Positions 8,372 through 17,255 of a stretch of DNA of 64,000 bases are shown in pieces. Source of the DNA: CBDHGY01 sp965263325. Lineage in GTDB: Bacteria; Pseudomonadota; Alphaproteobacteria; Caulobacterales; Hyphomonadaceae. Position numbers and translations under genes: made by a program. The stretch lies in NCBI GenBank assembly GCA_965263325.1, contig CBDHGY010000002.1, positions 1,860,001 through 1,924,000 on the forward strand, read 5' to 3'. The notes under the pieces were generated by a model. It ran no database searches and had not been told where the DNA came from. It saw only the letters and a list, made by a program, of their open reading frames with translations. The number at the start of each line of letters is the position of its first letter. The stretch's first letter is position 1.

Positions 8372-9463
8372 TCAGAGCAGGCTGTCAAATCCGTTTGCCT
8401 TCAGAGCTTCAACCAGCGCTTTGACCTTTTGCGCGTCTTTCTTAGGTGCAACAAAAAGTGCATCGCCGGTATCAATGATTATAAGATCTTCGCAGCCTGC
8501 AACGGCGACGACACGCTTATCGCTTTTGATGAGGCACCTTTTGGTGTCGACCATGACAACGTCGCCTTCCACAGCGTTCCCATCGGCGTCTTTTGCCGCG
8601 AGATCATGGATCGCGCTCCAGCTGCCAACATCTGACCATCCCATGGAAACCGGCACGACAGCGCCGCCTTCGGTTTTTTCAGCCACGGCATAGTCAATTG
8701 ATTCCGAAGCCGTTCGGTCCCAATCGGTTTTTCCAGGCGTGATCAGCCGCCCTGCCGCCTCTGCAGCTTTCCATGCGGCCTCAACTGGTTCGGCTATATC
8801 AGGTCGCAGCCGCATCAACTCGCCGAGATAATGACGCGCGTTTAGGAGAAAGCTGCCGGAATTCCAGGAATAGCCACCCTCTTTAAGATAAGCCTTTGCT
8901 TCATCGAGCTTTGGCTTCTCGCAAAACCGTTCAATCAAAAAACCACCTGCGACAGCATCGCCAGCCTTAATATACCCAAAGCCCGTCTCCGGGCCTTCCG
9001 GTTCTATGCCGAACGTTACAAGACGCCCTTCGCTGGCGAGAGGTACGGCCTTCGCAATCGCCTTGTGGAACGCTTCGGGCTGCGTGATGTGATGGTCGGC
9101 TGCGAGAAGCAGAACCAGCGCTGCGTCATCCTGCGAAAGTGCTTGATGGCAGGCAAGCGCCGCGGCGGCAGCAGTGTTTTTTCCAGCGGGCTCTAGGATC
9201 GCTGTGCCAAGCTCGAAGCCCGCTTCGTCGAGCGCTTTGGTCGCCAAATCTCCATGCGCAGCATTGCAAATGACAACGGGCTGAAGCATTTCAGCGCCCA
9301 ATTCCCCATTCAAGCGAGCAACGGTTTCGGCTAGCATTGAGCGATCACCTGTCAAAGCGTGAAACTGTTTGGGGCGCGCTTTGCGAGACAATGGCCAAAG
9401 GCGCGTGCCGCTGCCACCTGACATAATCGCTGGAACAAGTTTAACGGTCTGTGGATCGGTCAA
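8372..9463 (-). CDS. manC: Mannose-1-phosphate guanylyltransferase
   Basis: Makes GDP-mannose from mannose 1-phosphate and GTP. The 363-residue protein opens with VKLVPAIMSGGSGTRLWPLS, the nucleotidyltransferase P-loop-like signature with GTRLWPLSR, followed by KPKQFHAL-type substrate residues (here RPKQFHAL) and FCEKPKLDEA. It lacks the C-terminal phosphomannose isomerase cupin of bifunctional AlgA, so it is the short form. The start must be TTG 9463, because the next ATG (Met14) would delete the first beta strand leading into the signature. An AAAGG element sits upstream. Confidence 0.93.
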   Translation of the reverse strand: MTDPQTVKLVPAIMSGGSGTRLWPLSRKARPKQFHALTGDRSMLAETVARLNGELGAEMLQPVVICNAAHGDLATKALDEAGFELGTAILEPAGKNTAAAAALACHQALSQDDAALVLLLAADHHITQPEAFHKAIAKAVPLASEGRLVTFGIEPEGPETGFGYIKAGDAVAGGFLIERFCEKPKLDEAKAYLKEGGYSWNSGSFLLNARHYLGELMRLRPDIAEPVEAAWKAAEAAGRLITPGKTDWDRTASESIDYAVAEKTEGGAVVPVSMGWSDVGSWSAIHDLAAKDADGNAVEGDVVMVDTKRCLIKSDKRVVAVAGCEDLIIIDTGDALFVAPKKDAQKVKALVEALKANGFDSLL

Positions 9464-9602
9464 GAGTGGAAACCTTTTGAATTACTGCCCTATTTTAGCA
9501 CTTAAAAGCAATTTTCGTGCGGAAGATAAAGCCCGCTCGCTTGCCCTCCGCAGCGATACCTCGTCTGATGTCTCTTAAACAATCGGAGGAGACACCTACG
9601 CC

Positions 9603-10541
9603 ATGACCGTTCGCACTCGCATTACCGACATGCTCGGCATCGAAAAACCCATCATCCAGGCAGCGATGGGGTGGATCGCCCGGTCTCAGCTATCGTCTGC
9701 GGTGTCGAATGCAGGCGGAATGGGAATCATAGAAACATCCTCTGGCGAACTTGACGCTGTGCGTGAAGAAATACTGAAAATGCGCGATCTGACCGACAAA
9801 CCCTTCGGTGTGAATGTTGCTCAAGCCTTCGTTAGAGATCCGAGCATTATCGACTTCGTCATCGACCAGGGTATCAAATTCGTCACAACGTCTGCCGGCG
9901 ATCCAATGAAATACACATCGTCGCTGAAAGAGGCCGGACTGACGGTGTTCCATGTCGTTCCCAGCCTGAAAGGGGCGCTCCGCGCAATTGAAGCCGGCGT
10001 TGACGGATTGATCGTCGAGGGCGGTGAAGGCGGCGGGTTCAAGAATCCGGAAGATGTTGCAAGCATGGTGCTGATCCCTCAAGTTTGCGAGCAGGTGGAT
10101 GTACCAGTCGTGGCCGCAGGCGGCATCACTGACGGTCGCAGCATGGCGGCTGCTTTCGCGCTTGGTGCGGAAGGCGTTTTAATGGGGACGCGCATTCTTT
10201 CCTCTGCCGAAAGTCCGGTTCATCAAAACTGGAAAGACGCGATCATCAGCGCAGATTCCACCGGCACCGTCTTCCTAAATCGTAATGGGCCAGGACCGGC
10301 CCTGCGCGCGCTGCGGACCGAGCGCACCTCCCGTCTACAAAAAGAAGGCACCGAAAACATCTTTGGAGAATTCGCTGGCACGCAGGATGTTTACTTCGGC
10401 GGCGATCTGGAAGCGGGCATTGCGCTGACCGGGCAAGTTGCCGGGCGGATTTCGGAAGTGAAACCTGTTGCGCAAGTCTTCGAGGAAACAATGAAGGAAT
10501 TTGGCGAAGTGACGGGCCGCCTTGCTGCGCTAGAAGCCTGA
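9603..10541 (+). CDS. Nitronate monooxygenase-family FMN oxidoreductase
   Basis: FMN-dependent TIM-barrel enzyme of the 2-nitropropane dioxygenase/nitronate monooxygenase family. The 312-residue protein has the typical start (IEKPIIQAAMGWIARSQLSS then SNAGGMGII), the substrate loop GGEGGGFKNPEDVASM and the phosphate-binding GGITDGRSMAAAFALGAEGV. An ideal GGAGGAG ribosome binding site precedes ATG 9603. Several family members act on unsaturated acyl or keto compounds rather than nitronates, so the substrate is open. It is a single-gene unit diverging from manC across 139 bases. Confidence 0.88.
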   Translation: MTVRTRITDMLGIEKPIIQAAMGWIARSQLSSAVSNAGGMGIIETSSGELDAVREEILKMRDLTDKPFGVNVAQAFVRDPSIIDFVIDQGIKFVTTSAGDPMKYTSSLKEAGLTVFHVVPSLKGALRAIEAGVDGLIVEGGEGGGFKNPEDVASMVLIPQVCEQVDVPVVAAGGITDGRSMAAAFALGAEGVLMGTRILSSAESPVHQNWKDAIISADSTGTVFLNRNGPGPALRALRTERTSRLQKEGTENIFGEFAGTQDVYFGGDLEAGIALTGQVAGRISEVKPVAQVFEETMKEFGEVTGRLAALEA

Positions 10542-10891
10542 GCGCCAGCGCCCCTGCCTACGCAAAGCCAATAGCTGAAATTGAAAACAAGAGACGGATG
10601 ACTATCATGCCCGGCTACGACCACTTGAACGTGCTTCATTGATATCAAATGTCAATTGTAGTTGACGCGGATCAGAAAACACTGCACGAGCGCTCCGGTC
10701 ACCGTGTGAGTTTTGCGCATGGGGCTGGCAGCGTGAATCGCGGCGACTGAACAGCTAAGTCGCTTAGAGCCTTCCCCTTTAGACAATACACCGCAAAATG
10801 CTTTGTCTTCACGCCAAGCATAAACTCGTGATCTGCAACATATGCGGATATGCACTAACTAAGTGCTGACCACTCAAAGGCTTACTCTCCC
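10542..10891. other. Gene-free interval between nitronate monooxygenase and helicase genes
   Basis: About 350 bases with no convincing gene. It contains a 14-codon open frame at 10598-10642 (MTIMPGYDHLNVLH) with no follow-on, and a short inverted repeat around GTCAA/TTGAC near 10649-10665. DEAD-box helicase genes often have long regulated leaders, so this may be the 5' leader of the downstream gene; nothing in the sequence proves it. Confidence 0.4.
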
Positions 10892-12256
10892 GTGACCAAT
10901 TTCTCTGACCTGGGCTTGCATAAGCAAGTCCTCAAAGCCGTGAACAATCTTGGCTATGAAACGCCAACACCGATACAAGAACAGGCGATCCCAATACTTT
11001 TGCAGGGGCGCGATCTCATGGGCATCGCACAAACTGGAACCGGCAAGACAGCTGCGTTCGCTCTGCCCACACTTGACCGACTCGCTCGACATTCAACTAA
11101 GCGGCAACCAAATCGGTGCCAAGTTCTCATCCTTTCACCGACACGCGAGCTCGCAGGACAAATTACAGATAGCTTCCGGGCATATTCGCAATTTATGGAT
11201 TGCGTTACTCAGTCAGTCTTCGGCGGCGTAAAAATCAACCGGCAAATTCGCAGTCTCGCTAAGGGGTGTCATGTTCTCGTTGCAACACCGGGACGCCTTG
11301 TTGATCTAATGGAGCAAGGCGCTGTGAATTTGGATCAGGTCGATACATTGATCCTCGACGAAGCAGACCAGATGCTGGACATGGGCTTTATCCATCAGCT
11401 TCGGAAGATAATGAGCCAGGTGCCTGATAAGCGCCAATCACTTCTATTTTCGGCAACAATGCCCAAGCCGATTGAAAAACTAACGCAAGAATACCTGGAC
11501 GACCCACTACGAATATCCATTGCGCCGGAGAGCACAACAGCTGAACAGGTCAATCAAGGCGTGTTGCATGTTGCGAATGGTAATAAGCTAAAAGTTCTTC
11601 AGGCGATTTTGAATGAGCCATCAGTAGACCGCGCACTCGTGTTTTCTCGAACAAAGCACAGCGCTGACAAAATTGTTCGGAAGCTGCTTGCAACCGGTGT
11701 GAACGCGATGGCCATTCACGGAAACAAATCTCAACCGCAACGCAAAAAAGCACTGGACGCATTCAAGGCTGGCAAGTGCCGTGTTCTCGTCGCTACAGAT
11801 ATCGCCGCACGAGGAATAGACATTGCCGGAATTACGCATGTCATCAATGTGGAAATGCCGAATGTAGCTGAACAATACGTGCACAGAATTGGACGCACAG
11901 CACGAGCTGGACGCGATGGGATCGCAATTTCCCTGATTGCAGAGGACGACCGCTACTATCTCAGCGAAGTCGAAAAAGTGATACGGATGGAAATCAAAAT
12001 TCTTGCAGCGCCCGCTGGGTGCACGGATATATTGCTTCCTGCGCCGAACCCTTCAGATAGGCCCCGAAAACCAAAAGGCCCGTCTCGCGGTCGAACTGCA
12101 TCACGTCCCGCAAGAAAACCTCGCCGCAAACCTGCTCATAAAAACAAGCAATCTGCGCGTCGCAATCAATCAACTGAAAAGTCAGGGCAGCAATCAGATC
12201 GCAGCTCTTCTAAACGAAAACACCGAAACCGGAAGCCCAAAGCAAATGTGACGTGA
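10892..12256 (+). CDS. DEAD-box ATP-dependent RNA helicase (RhlE-like)
   Basis: ATP-driven RNA unwinding enzyme, probably acting in ribosome assembly or RNA decay. All core motifs are present: Q motif (FSDLGLHKQVLKAV, YETPTPIQEQAIP), motif I AQTGTGKTAAF, PTRELAGQ, motif II DEAD within LILDEADQMLDMGF, motif III SAT, RGIDIAG and motif VI HRIGRTARAGRDG. Residues after about 375 are a Lys/Arg/Ser-rich low-complexity tail, as in RhlE/CsdA relatives. GTG 10892 is the start; no strong ribosome binding site is visible. Its codon use is somewhat less GC-rich than in neighbouring genes. Confidence 0.94.
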   Translation: MTNFSDLGLHKQVLKAVNNLGYETPTPIQEQAIPILLQGRDLMGIAQTGTGKTAAFALPTLDRLARHSTKRQPNRCQVLILSPTRELAGQITDSFRAYSQFMDCVTQSVFGGVKINRQIRSLAKGCHVLVATPGRLVDLMEQGAVNLDQVDTLILDEADQMLDMGFIHQLRKIMSQVPDKRQSLLFSATMPKPIEKLTQEYLDDPLRISIAPESTTAEQVNQGVLHVANGNKLKVLQAILNEPSVDRALVFSRTKHSADKIVRKLLATGVNAMAIHGNKSQPQRKKALDAFKAGKCRVLVATDIAARGIDIAGITHVINVEMPNVAEQYVHRIGRTARAGRDGIAISLIAEDDRYYLSEVEKVIRMEIKILAAPAGCTDILLPAPNPSDRPRKPKGPSRGRTASRPARKPRRKPAHKNKQSARRNQSTEKSGQQSDRSSSKRKHRNRKPKANVT

Positions 12257-12288
12257 GAGATTTTGTTAAGCGGTCTCGCACTTCAATT

Positions 12289-12323
12289 AAAAAGCGCCGC
12301 TTGGCCTTAAGACCCAGCGGCGC
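12289..12323 (-). terminator. Rho-independent terminator of the acyl-CoA dehydrogenase pair
   Basis: Read on the minus strand, the arms GCGCCGCTGGG and CCAAGCGGCGC flank a short loop and are followed directly by TTTTTAATT. It lies 29 bases after the stop of the 401-residue dehydrogenase. On the plus strand it is followed only by a weak T stretch, but it may also help stop transcripts from the convergent helicase gene. Confidence 0.85.
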
Positions 12324-12351
12324 AGCTTTAATTCCTTTGGGGAGGAACCGG

Positions 12352-13557
12352 CTAACCCGATTTCAGCTCTTCAAACGGAACTTTCTTATCCACACGAACA
12401 TCCTGCGGAAGGCCAAGCACGCGCTCTGCAATGATGTTCTTCAGGATCTCATCGGTACCACCCGCGATTCTAAGCCCCGGGGCCCACATGAAGGATGACT
12501 GGAACAAGCCATCCATCTCCACCTTATCTTCGTCGGTGAGGATGCCGTAATGATCCTGCATCTCGATGGCGGAATTGCAGATATCCTGCAGGTGATTTGC
12601 CGTGATGATTTTGCCGATGGAGTTTTCCGGCCCTGGCGTTTCACCCTTTGATAGCGCTGTTTGTGTTCGCAGTTTGGTGAGCTTGTAACCTTGCGCAGCG
12701 ACGTACCAATCTGCGAGTTTGTCACGGAACGCCTGGTCTGACATGGTGCCCACGTCTTTCGCATAATTCATGATCTCAGCCCAGTCAGGGCCGGGTGAAC
12801 CGCCAACAGCAAGGCGTTCATTCATCAGTGTAACGATCGCGACTTTCCAGCCTTCACCCACCTCACCCAGACGATCCGAATCCGGAATTCGGACGTCTGT
12901 GAAGTAAACTTCGTTAAACTCACGGCCGCCAGATGCCTGATGGATTGGGCGCGCTTCGACGCCCTCTTGTTTCATGTCCACTATGAACATGGTAAGGCCC
13001 TTGTGCTTTGGCACTTTCGGATCGGTGCGCACAAGCAAGATGCCATAATCGGAATAGTGTGCGCCAGACGTCCAGACCTTCTGACCATTGATCACCCACT
13101 CATCGCCGTCCTTGACCGCGCGGGTTTTAAGACCGGCAACATCCGATCCTGCGGAAGGCTCTGAGAATAACTGGCACCAGATCTCTTCGCCGGTCAGCGC
13201 TTTCTGAACATAACGCGCTTTGTGATCGTCTGAACCGAACGCAAGAACCGTCGGGATACACATACCAAGCCCGATCGTGAAAGGCCCGCCCGGACTGTCG
13301 AACTTCGCCTCTTCCTGATTCCAGATCACTTGTTGCATGGCATTGCCGCCGCGCCCGCCGAGCTCTTTCGGCCAGGTAATTTTCGCATAGCCTTCGGCAG
13401 CTTTCGCGGCTTGCCACTTCTTTGCAGCCACCATGAAATCTGCGCCGCTCATTGTCTGGCGCATCGGTGTCGCACCTTTTGGTTCCAGGTGTTTTTCGAT
13501 GAAGCTTCGGGCTTCTGCGCGGAACTCGGCTTCTTCAGGGGTATCGTTGAAATCCAT
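12352..13557 (-). CDS. Acyl-CoA dehydrogenase, large subunit of a likely pair
   Basis: FAD enzyme catalysing alpha,beta-desaturation of an acyl-CoA. The 401-residue protein has the family features QLFSEPSAGSDVAGLKTRAV (substrate/FAD contact), a middle beta domain with VWTSGAHYSDYGILLVRTD and the C-terminal GGTDEILKNIIAERVLG. The residue equivalent to the Glu just before GT in medium-chain acyl-CoA dehydrogenase is Gly, so the catalytic base must lie elsewhere. It is nine bases downstream of a second, shorter dehydrogenase gene; such adjacent unequal pairs form heteromeric enzymes in steroid and branched-chain degradation. Substrate unknown. Confidence 0.92.
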   Translation of the reverse strand: MDFNDTPEEAEFRAEARSFIEKHLEPKGATPMRQTMSGADFMVAAKKWQAAKAAEGYAKITWPKELGGRGGNAMQQVIWNQEEAKFDSPGGPFTIGLGMCIPTVLAFGSDDHKARYVQKALTGEEIWCQLFSEPSAGSDVAGLKTRAVKDGDEWVINGQKVWTSGAHYSDYGILLVRTDPKVPKHKGLTMFIVDMKQEGVEARPIHQASGGREFNEVYFTDVRIPDSDRLGEVGEGWKVAIVTLMNERLAVGGSPGPDWAEIMNYAKDVGTMSDQAFRDKLADWYVAAQGYKLTKLRTQTALSKGETPGPENSIGKIITANHLQDICNSAIEMQDHYGILTDEDKVEMDGLFQSSFMWAPGLRIAGGTDEILKNIIAERVLGLPQDVRVDKKVPFEELKSG

Positions 13558-13566
13558 GTCTATCTC

Positions 13567-14682
13567 CTACGCTGCATTCTTCGTTTCGAGCGCTCTGACG
13601 AGCTTTTCTTTCCAGACTTTTGGCGCGCCAGCTTGCACGGCGAGCAGTTTCGCGCGGCGATAAAATAGGTGGCAGTCAACTTCCCAAGTGAATCCCATGC
13701 CGCCATGCGTTTGAATGTTTTCTTTTGAGGCAAACCAGAAGGCCTCGCTGGCGGCGACACGCGCGGCGGCGGCAGCTTCCGGCATTTCAGCCGCATCTGA
13801 CGACAATGCCCATGCACCATAAAAGCAATTTGATCGCGCGACTTCATTCTTCACATAAATGTCGGCGAGCTTGTGTTTGATCGCTTGATTGCCGCCAATC
13901 GGGCGGCCAAACGCGTGGCGCTCCTTGGCGTATTCGACGGCCATTTCCTGACAGACGGACGCGCCGCCAAGCTGTTCAAACGCAATCAGAATTGCTGCGC
14001 GGTCCAGGATCTGATCGTAAAGATCAGCGCCGGCTCCGGGTTCTCCAAGGCGCTCGGCATCTGCGCCATCAAAGGTGAGCTCTGCGTGGCTTCGCGTTGG
14101 TTCGAGAGTTTTTAAGGTTTTGCGCGAGACGCCTGCTTGATCGAGCGCAACAATGACGAGGCTCGTCCCACTTCCTTCTTTTGCAAGCACAACGGCATGT
14201 GTCGCCACATCCCCATCAGTCACAGGCAATTTTGTTCCAGAGAGTTTTCCGCCATCAAACGACGTCGTGAGTTTCGAAGGTTGTAACGCACCCGGTCCTT
14301 CAGATGTCGCAAAGCAACCGACAATTTCTCCTGCGGCAACCTTTGGCAGCAATTCTGACTTCTGTGCTTCACTGCCAGCAAGTTTCACAGCTTCGGTGAA
14401 AAAGTAAGCCGTCGAGGCCCATGGAACAGGCGCGAGCGCTCGGCCCATTTCTTCAGCAAGCACGCACATTTCCAACATGCCAAGGCCGAGCCCACCATAC
14501 TGCTCCGGAATGGCAGTTCCGAGCCAGCCCATTTCAACAACCTTGTTCCAAACACCCTCATGATGACTTTTCTCATCATCGTTCAGGACTTCGCGGACGT
14601 GCGCAGTTGTACATTCCGCAGATAGAAATTTTCGCGCTTCGTCGCGCAGGAATTTCTGGTCGTCAGAAAAATCGAAATTCAT
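13567..14682 (-). CDS. Acyl-CoA dehydrogenase, small subunit of a likely pair
   Basis: The 371-residue protein has the acyl-CoA dehydrogenase N-terminus (FSDDQKFLRDEARKFLSAE), IPEQYGGLGLGMLEMCVLAE and KERHAFGRPIGGNQAIKHKL, but its C-terminus ends HGGMGFTWEVDCHLFYRRAK without the GT-x-E-I segment of the large partner. This is the pattern of the non-catalytic or differently active subunit in heteromeric enzymes. GAGGAA precedes ATG 14682. It is first in a two-gene operon with the 401-residue dehydrogenase. Confidence 0.9.
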   Translation of the reverse strand: MNFDFSDDQKFLRDEARKFLSAECTTAHVREVLNDDEKSHHEGVWNKVVEMGWLGTAIPEQYGGLGLGMLEMCVLAEEMGRALAPVPWASTAYFFTEAVKLAGSEAQKSELLPKVAAGEIVGCFATSEGPGALQPSKLTTSFDGGKLSGTKLPVTDGDVATHAVVLAKEGSGTSLVIVALDQAGVSRKTLKTLEPTRSHAELTFDGADAERLGEPGAGADLYDQILDRAAILIAFEQLGGASVCQEMAVEYAKERHAFGRPIGGNQAIKHKLADIYVKNEVARSNCFYGAWALSSDAAEMPEAAAAARVAASEAFWFASKENIQTHGGMGFTWEVDCHLFYRRAKLLAVQAGAPKVWKEKLVRALETKNAA

Positions 14683-14693
14683 TCTGGTTCCTC

Positions 14694-14717
14694 GCCAATA
14701 TCTGCGAAGATATTAGC
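14694..14717. promoter_or_regulatory. Inverted repeat in the leader of the acyl-CoA dehydrogenase operon
   Basis: Arms GCCAATATC and GATATTAGC match at eight of nine positions around a six-base spacer. The element ends 12 bases before the start codon of the first dehydrogenase gene and abuts its ribosome binding site. It could be an operator for a fatty-acid-responsive repressor or an RNA hairpin; no regulator gene is adjacent. Confidence 0.4.
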
Positions 14718-14797
14718 GCCCTTTACGTGCGCGGAAACCCGTCACGCGGCGGAAAGAATACAATGATGGGCATGATTCACGCTCTTAGCGAGCGTTG

Positions 14798-16426
14798 TTA
14801 GACAGCGTTCACTCGGCGCGCGATTTGAAGCGCTTCTTGCTGCATCAAAACATCCGCAAGCGCGGCAACGAGTTCTCGCGGCCGGATCGGTTTCTCAATG
14901 AAGCTGTCAAAACCGGTTTTCAGCGCTGCGTCTCTTCGCTCGGCTGACACATCCGCCGTAACTAAGAGGATTGGAACGTTATGGCAGGCAAGCGCTTCGG
15001 AGCGTATTCGCGTTAGGATCTCTTCGCCCATCGCATCTGGCAAGTGGCGATCCACCAGGATAGCCTGATACCGCTTTCCTGCCGCACGGCGAACGCCCTG
15101 CTCACCTGTATATACACTATCGACCGACCAACCAGCCGCCGTCAGCGCCTTTTCCATCACCATCTGGCTCACACGGTGATCCTCGATCACAAGAATATCG
15201 CCAAGCTCTAGACGCCCGCGCTTGATACGGTTGGGGTTGTCAACCGCAAGTCGCGGCCCGACGGTATCGACACCCACACGCACGGTAAATATTGATCCAC
15301 CCTCTGGATTATCTTCCAGTGTGATGGTCCCACCCATCAATTTTGTCAGACCTTTGGCAATCGCAAGCCCAAGCCCGGTCCCGCCATGATTGCTGGCTGT
15401 AATCTCGCTTGCTTGTTCAAACGCCCGGAACATGCGGTCTTTGTGCTCATCAGCAATTCCGCAACCCGTATCGGTAACTTTCATTTGGAACAGTTGCGAT
15501 TTTGATGCATCGAGCGGTGTCGAAATTTCGACGTCGACATAGCCTTGCTCGGTGAACTTCAGCGCGTTGTTTAACAGATTAAACAAAATCTGACGAAGCC
15601 TGACTCCGTCAGCAACGATACGCTTTTTTGATCCCCGCGCGAGTTTGATCCTTAAGGACACATCCTTATCTTGAGTTTTTGATGCCCATAGATCTCGCGC
15701 TTCGTTTGCGAAGTCGCGCAGATTGAGTGGCTCAGGATTCAGAGACAACTTCCCAACCTCCATGCGCGAGAGATCAAGCATATCTGTCAGCAAACGGTCG
15801 AGGATTCGGCCGGACGAAGCAATGGTGCGAGCATATCGCCGGTGCTCAGCATCAAGCTTTGCATCAACCAGGAGATCCGCGACGCCGAGGACGCCCGTCA
15901 ACGGTGTCCTGATTTCGTGACCTAACATAGCGAGAAATCGAGAGTTTTGCTGAAGTTGGTCGTTCGTTTTTGCGGTCTGCGCTGAGCGATTCTCATGCGC
16001 CTTCTTCATCGCGCGAGCCCGGGCTGTGTTCTCTTTTGTGATCGCGGTCAGGACCATAGCGGGCGATGCGAACCCTGCATACTTTCCGTTTTGAACCACA
16101 ATGATACCGTCCGTCAGCGCCGAAGACGTCGACTCCGCCGCCTTATTCGCCACCGCAGCTACCGGCTGAGACGCTTCTGCAGTAACGAACCGCCTCTCCA
16201 TGATGACCGATATCGGTTGATTTGCGAGAACAATCCGGCCTTCCGGTCCTGCCAGAAGTTCTGCCAATTGCCCGCGTGTAACGAGCCCAACAGGTTTTTT
16301 CTGCTGCACGACTGCGAGCGCCGAAAGTTCGCGATTTGACAGGAAATGATTGAACACCGCGTGTGCTGTCATCTCTGCCGGCACGGGGGGCGTTCGCCGC
16401 AAAATGTCTCCAAGACGTATTGGCAT
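14798..16426 (-). CDS. Soluble hybrid histidine kinase: CBS-like sensor, kinase, receiver
   Basis: Cytoplasmic two-component signalling protein, 542 residues, no membrane segment. Residues 1-130 resemble a pair of CBS modules (VFNHFLSNRELSALAVVQ... GLVTRGQLAELL; ALTDGIIVVQNGKYAGFAS), which in other proteins bind adenosyl ligands. A coiled linker follows (about 130-160), then the HisKA H-box LGHEIRTPLTGVLG with His170, N-box around Asn286, G1 DTGCGI 319-324, G2 GGTGLGL 348-354, and a receiver domain with phospho-acceptor Asp459 (LVDRHLP) and Lys in EKPIRP. No response regulator or phosphotransfer gene is adjacent, so output partners lie elsewhere. Confidence 0.9.
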   Translation of the reverse strand: MPIRLGDILRRTPPVPAEMTAHAVFNHFLSNRELSALAVVQQKKPVGLVTRGQLAELLAGPEGRIVLANQPISVIMERRFVTAEASQPVAAVANKAAESTSSALTDGIIVVQNGKYAGFASPAMVLTAITKENTARARAMKKAHENRSAQTAKTNDQLQQNSRFLAMLGHEIRTPLTGVLGVADLLVDAKLDAEHRRYARTIASSGRILDRLLTDMLDLSRMEVGKLSLNPEPLNLRDFANEARDLWASKTQDKDVSLRIKLARGSKKRIVADGVRLRQILFNLLNNALKFTEQGYVDVEISTPLDASKSQLFQMKVTDTGCGIADEHKDRMFRAFEQASEITASNHGGTGLGLAIAKGLTKLMGGTITLEDNPEGGSIFTVRVGVDTVGPRLAVDNPNRIKRGRLELGDILVIEDHRVSQMVMEKALTAAGWSVDSVYTGEQGVRRAAGKRYQAILVDRHLPDAMGEEILTRIRSEALACHNVPILLVTADVSAERRDAALKTGFDSFIEKPIRPRELVAALADVLMQQEALQIARRVNAV

Positions 16427-16514
16427 AAAGGTTCGCTACAATTCAACGCTTACTGTTAAGCGTCGATTATGCAAAACAAACCTTTCTGTTATGCAAATAC
16501 CCGCTGCATCTTTT

Positions 16515-17111
16515 CTAGGTGATGTCTGCGTGGCTTGTCACGATTTTCCCGACAAGGCCATATTCGACAGCTTCGGAAGATGACATCCAGAAGTCACGGT
16601 CTGTGTCCTCGATAATTTTTTCGAGGCTTTGGCCTGTTGCTTCGGCAAAGATGTTATTCAAACGCTCACGCATCTTGATGATTTCGCGCGCCTGGATCTC
16701 GACATCCGTTGCCTGACCGCCGACACCGCCGCGGGGTTCATGAAGAAGAAAGCGGGTGTTTGGCAGGGAATAGCGATTTTCTTTCTTGGCCGCGCTGTAG
16801 ATAAGCGCACCTGCTGAAGCGACCCATCCGGTCCCCAGGATTTTCACCGGGGCTGAAACGAACTTGATCATATCATGGATCATGTCACCACTTTCGACAT
16901 GTCCGCCCGGTGAAGACAGGACCAGCAAAATTGGATCATTGCTTTCAGATGACAGCGCCAACAACCTCTCACAGATGCGTCTCGCCTGCTTATCATCAAT
17001 CCCGCCTGTCAGAAGAATCGTGCGTGCCTTAAACAATGCTTCTTCAAGAAACGCATTTGGCTCGCCAATTGGCTTATCAGTGGCTTCATCGTCTAGGCGG
17101 TGACTGTTCAT
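16515..17111 (-). CDS. ClpP-family serine protease (paralogue)
   Basis: Caseinolytic-protease subunit that would form tetradecamers and degrade unfolded substrates delivered by an AAA+ ATPase. From ATG 17111 (AGGAGAG seven bases upstream) it is 198 residues; an upstream in-frame start at 17156 lacks support. The triad is intact by alignment with E. coli ClpP: Ser99 in WVASAGALIYSA, His124 in FLLHEPRGG, Asp173 in EDTDRDFWMSSSEAVEYGL. It lacks the usual tig/clpX/lon neighbours and is more divergent than a housekeeping ClpP, so I take it as a second copy; a sole ClpP cannot be excluded from this window. Confidence 0.88.
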   Translation of the reverse strand: MNSHRLDDEATDKPIGEPNAFLEEALFKARTILLTGGIDDKQARRICERLLALSSESNDPILLVLSSPGGHVESGDMIHDMIKFVSAPVKILGTGWVASAGALIYSAAKKENRYSLPNTRFLLHEPRGGVGGQATDVEIQAREIIKMRERLNNIFAEATGQSLEKIIEDTDRDFWMSSSEAVEYGLVGKIVTSHADIT

Positions 17112-17255
17112 GATTTGCTCTCCTGTGGAGCTTGAGTCGTCTGTGAATTGACACATACGTGATGTGTCCCGGCTTTACGGTCAAGCGCTGTGTGAGGCAA
17201 TATTTCCAGAAAGACCTACGCAGAGCCTGCAAAAGACGCTAAGTCGCAAATCTGA

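Noticed and set aside
10598..10642. 14-codon frame MTIMPGYDHLNVLH
   Set aside because: Too short to support as a gene or as a remnant of a known one.
14779..14795. Hairpin ACGCTC/GAGCGT after the kinase gene
   Set aside because: Six-base arms without a T run; too weak to call a terminator.
16446..16463. Inverted repeat ACGCTTA/TAAGCGT between clpP and the kinase
   Set aside because: Short, no T run and no clear promoter relation; could be chance.
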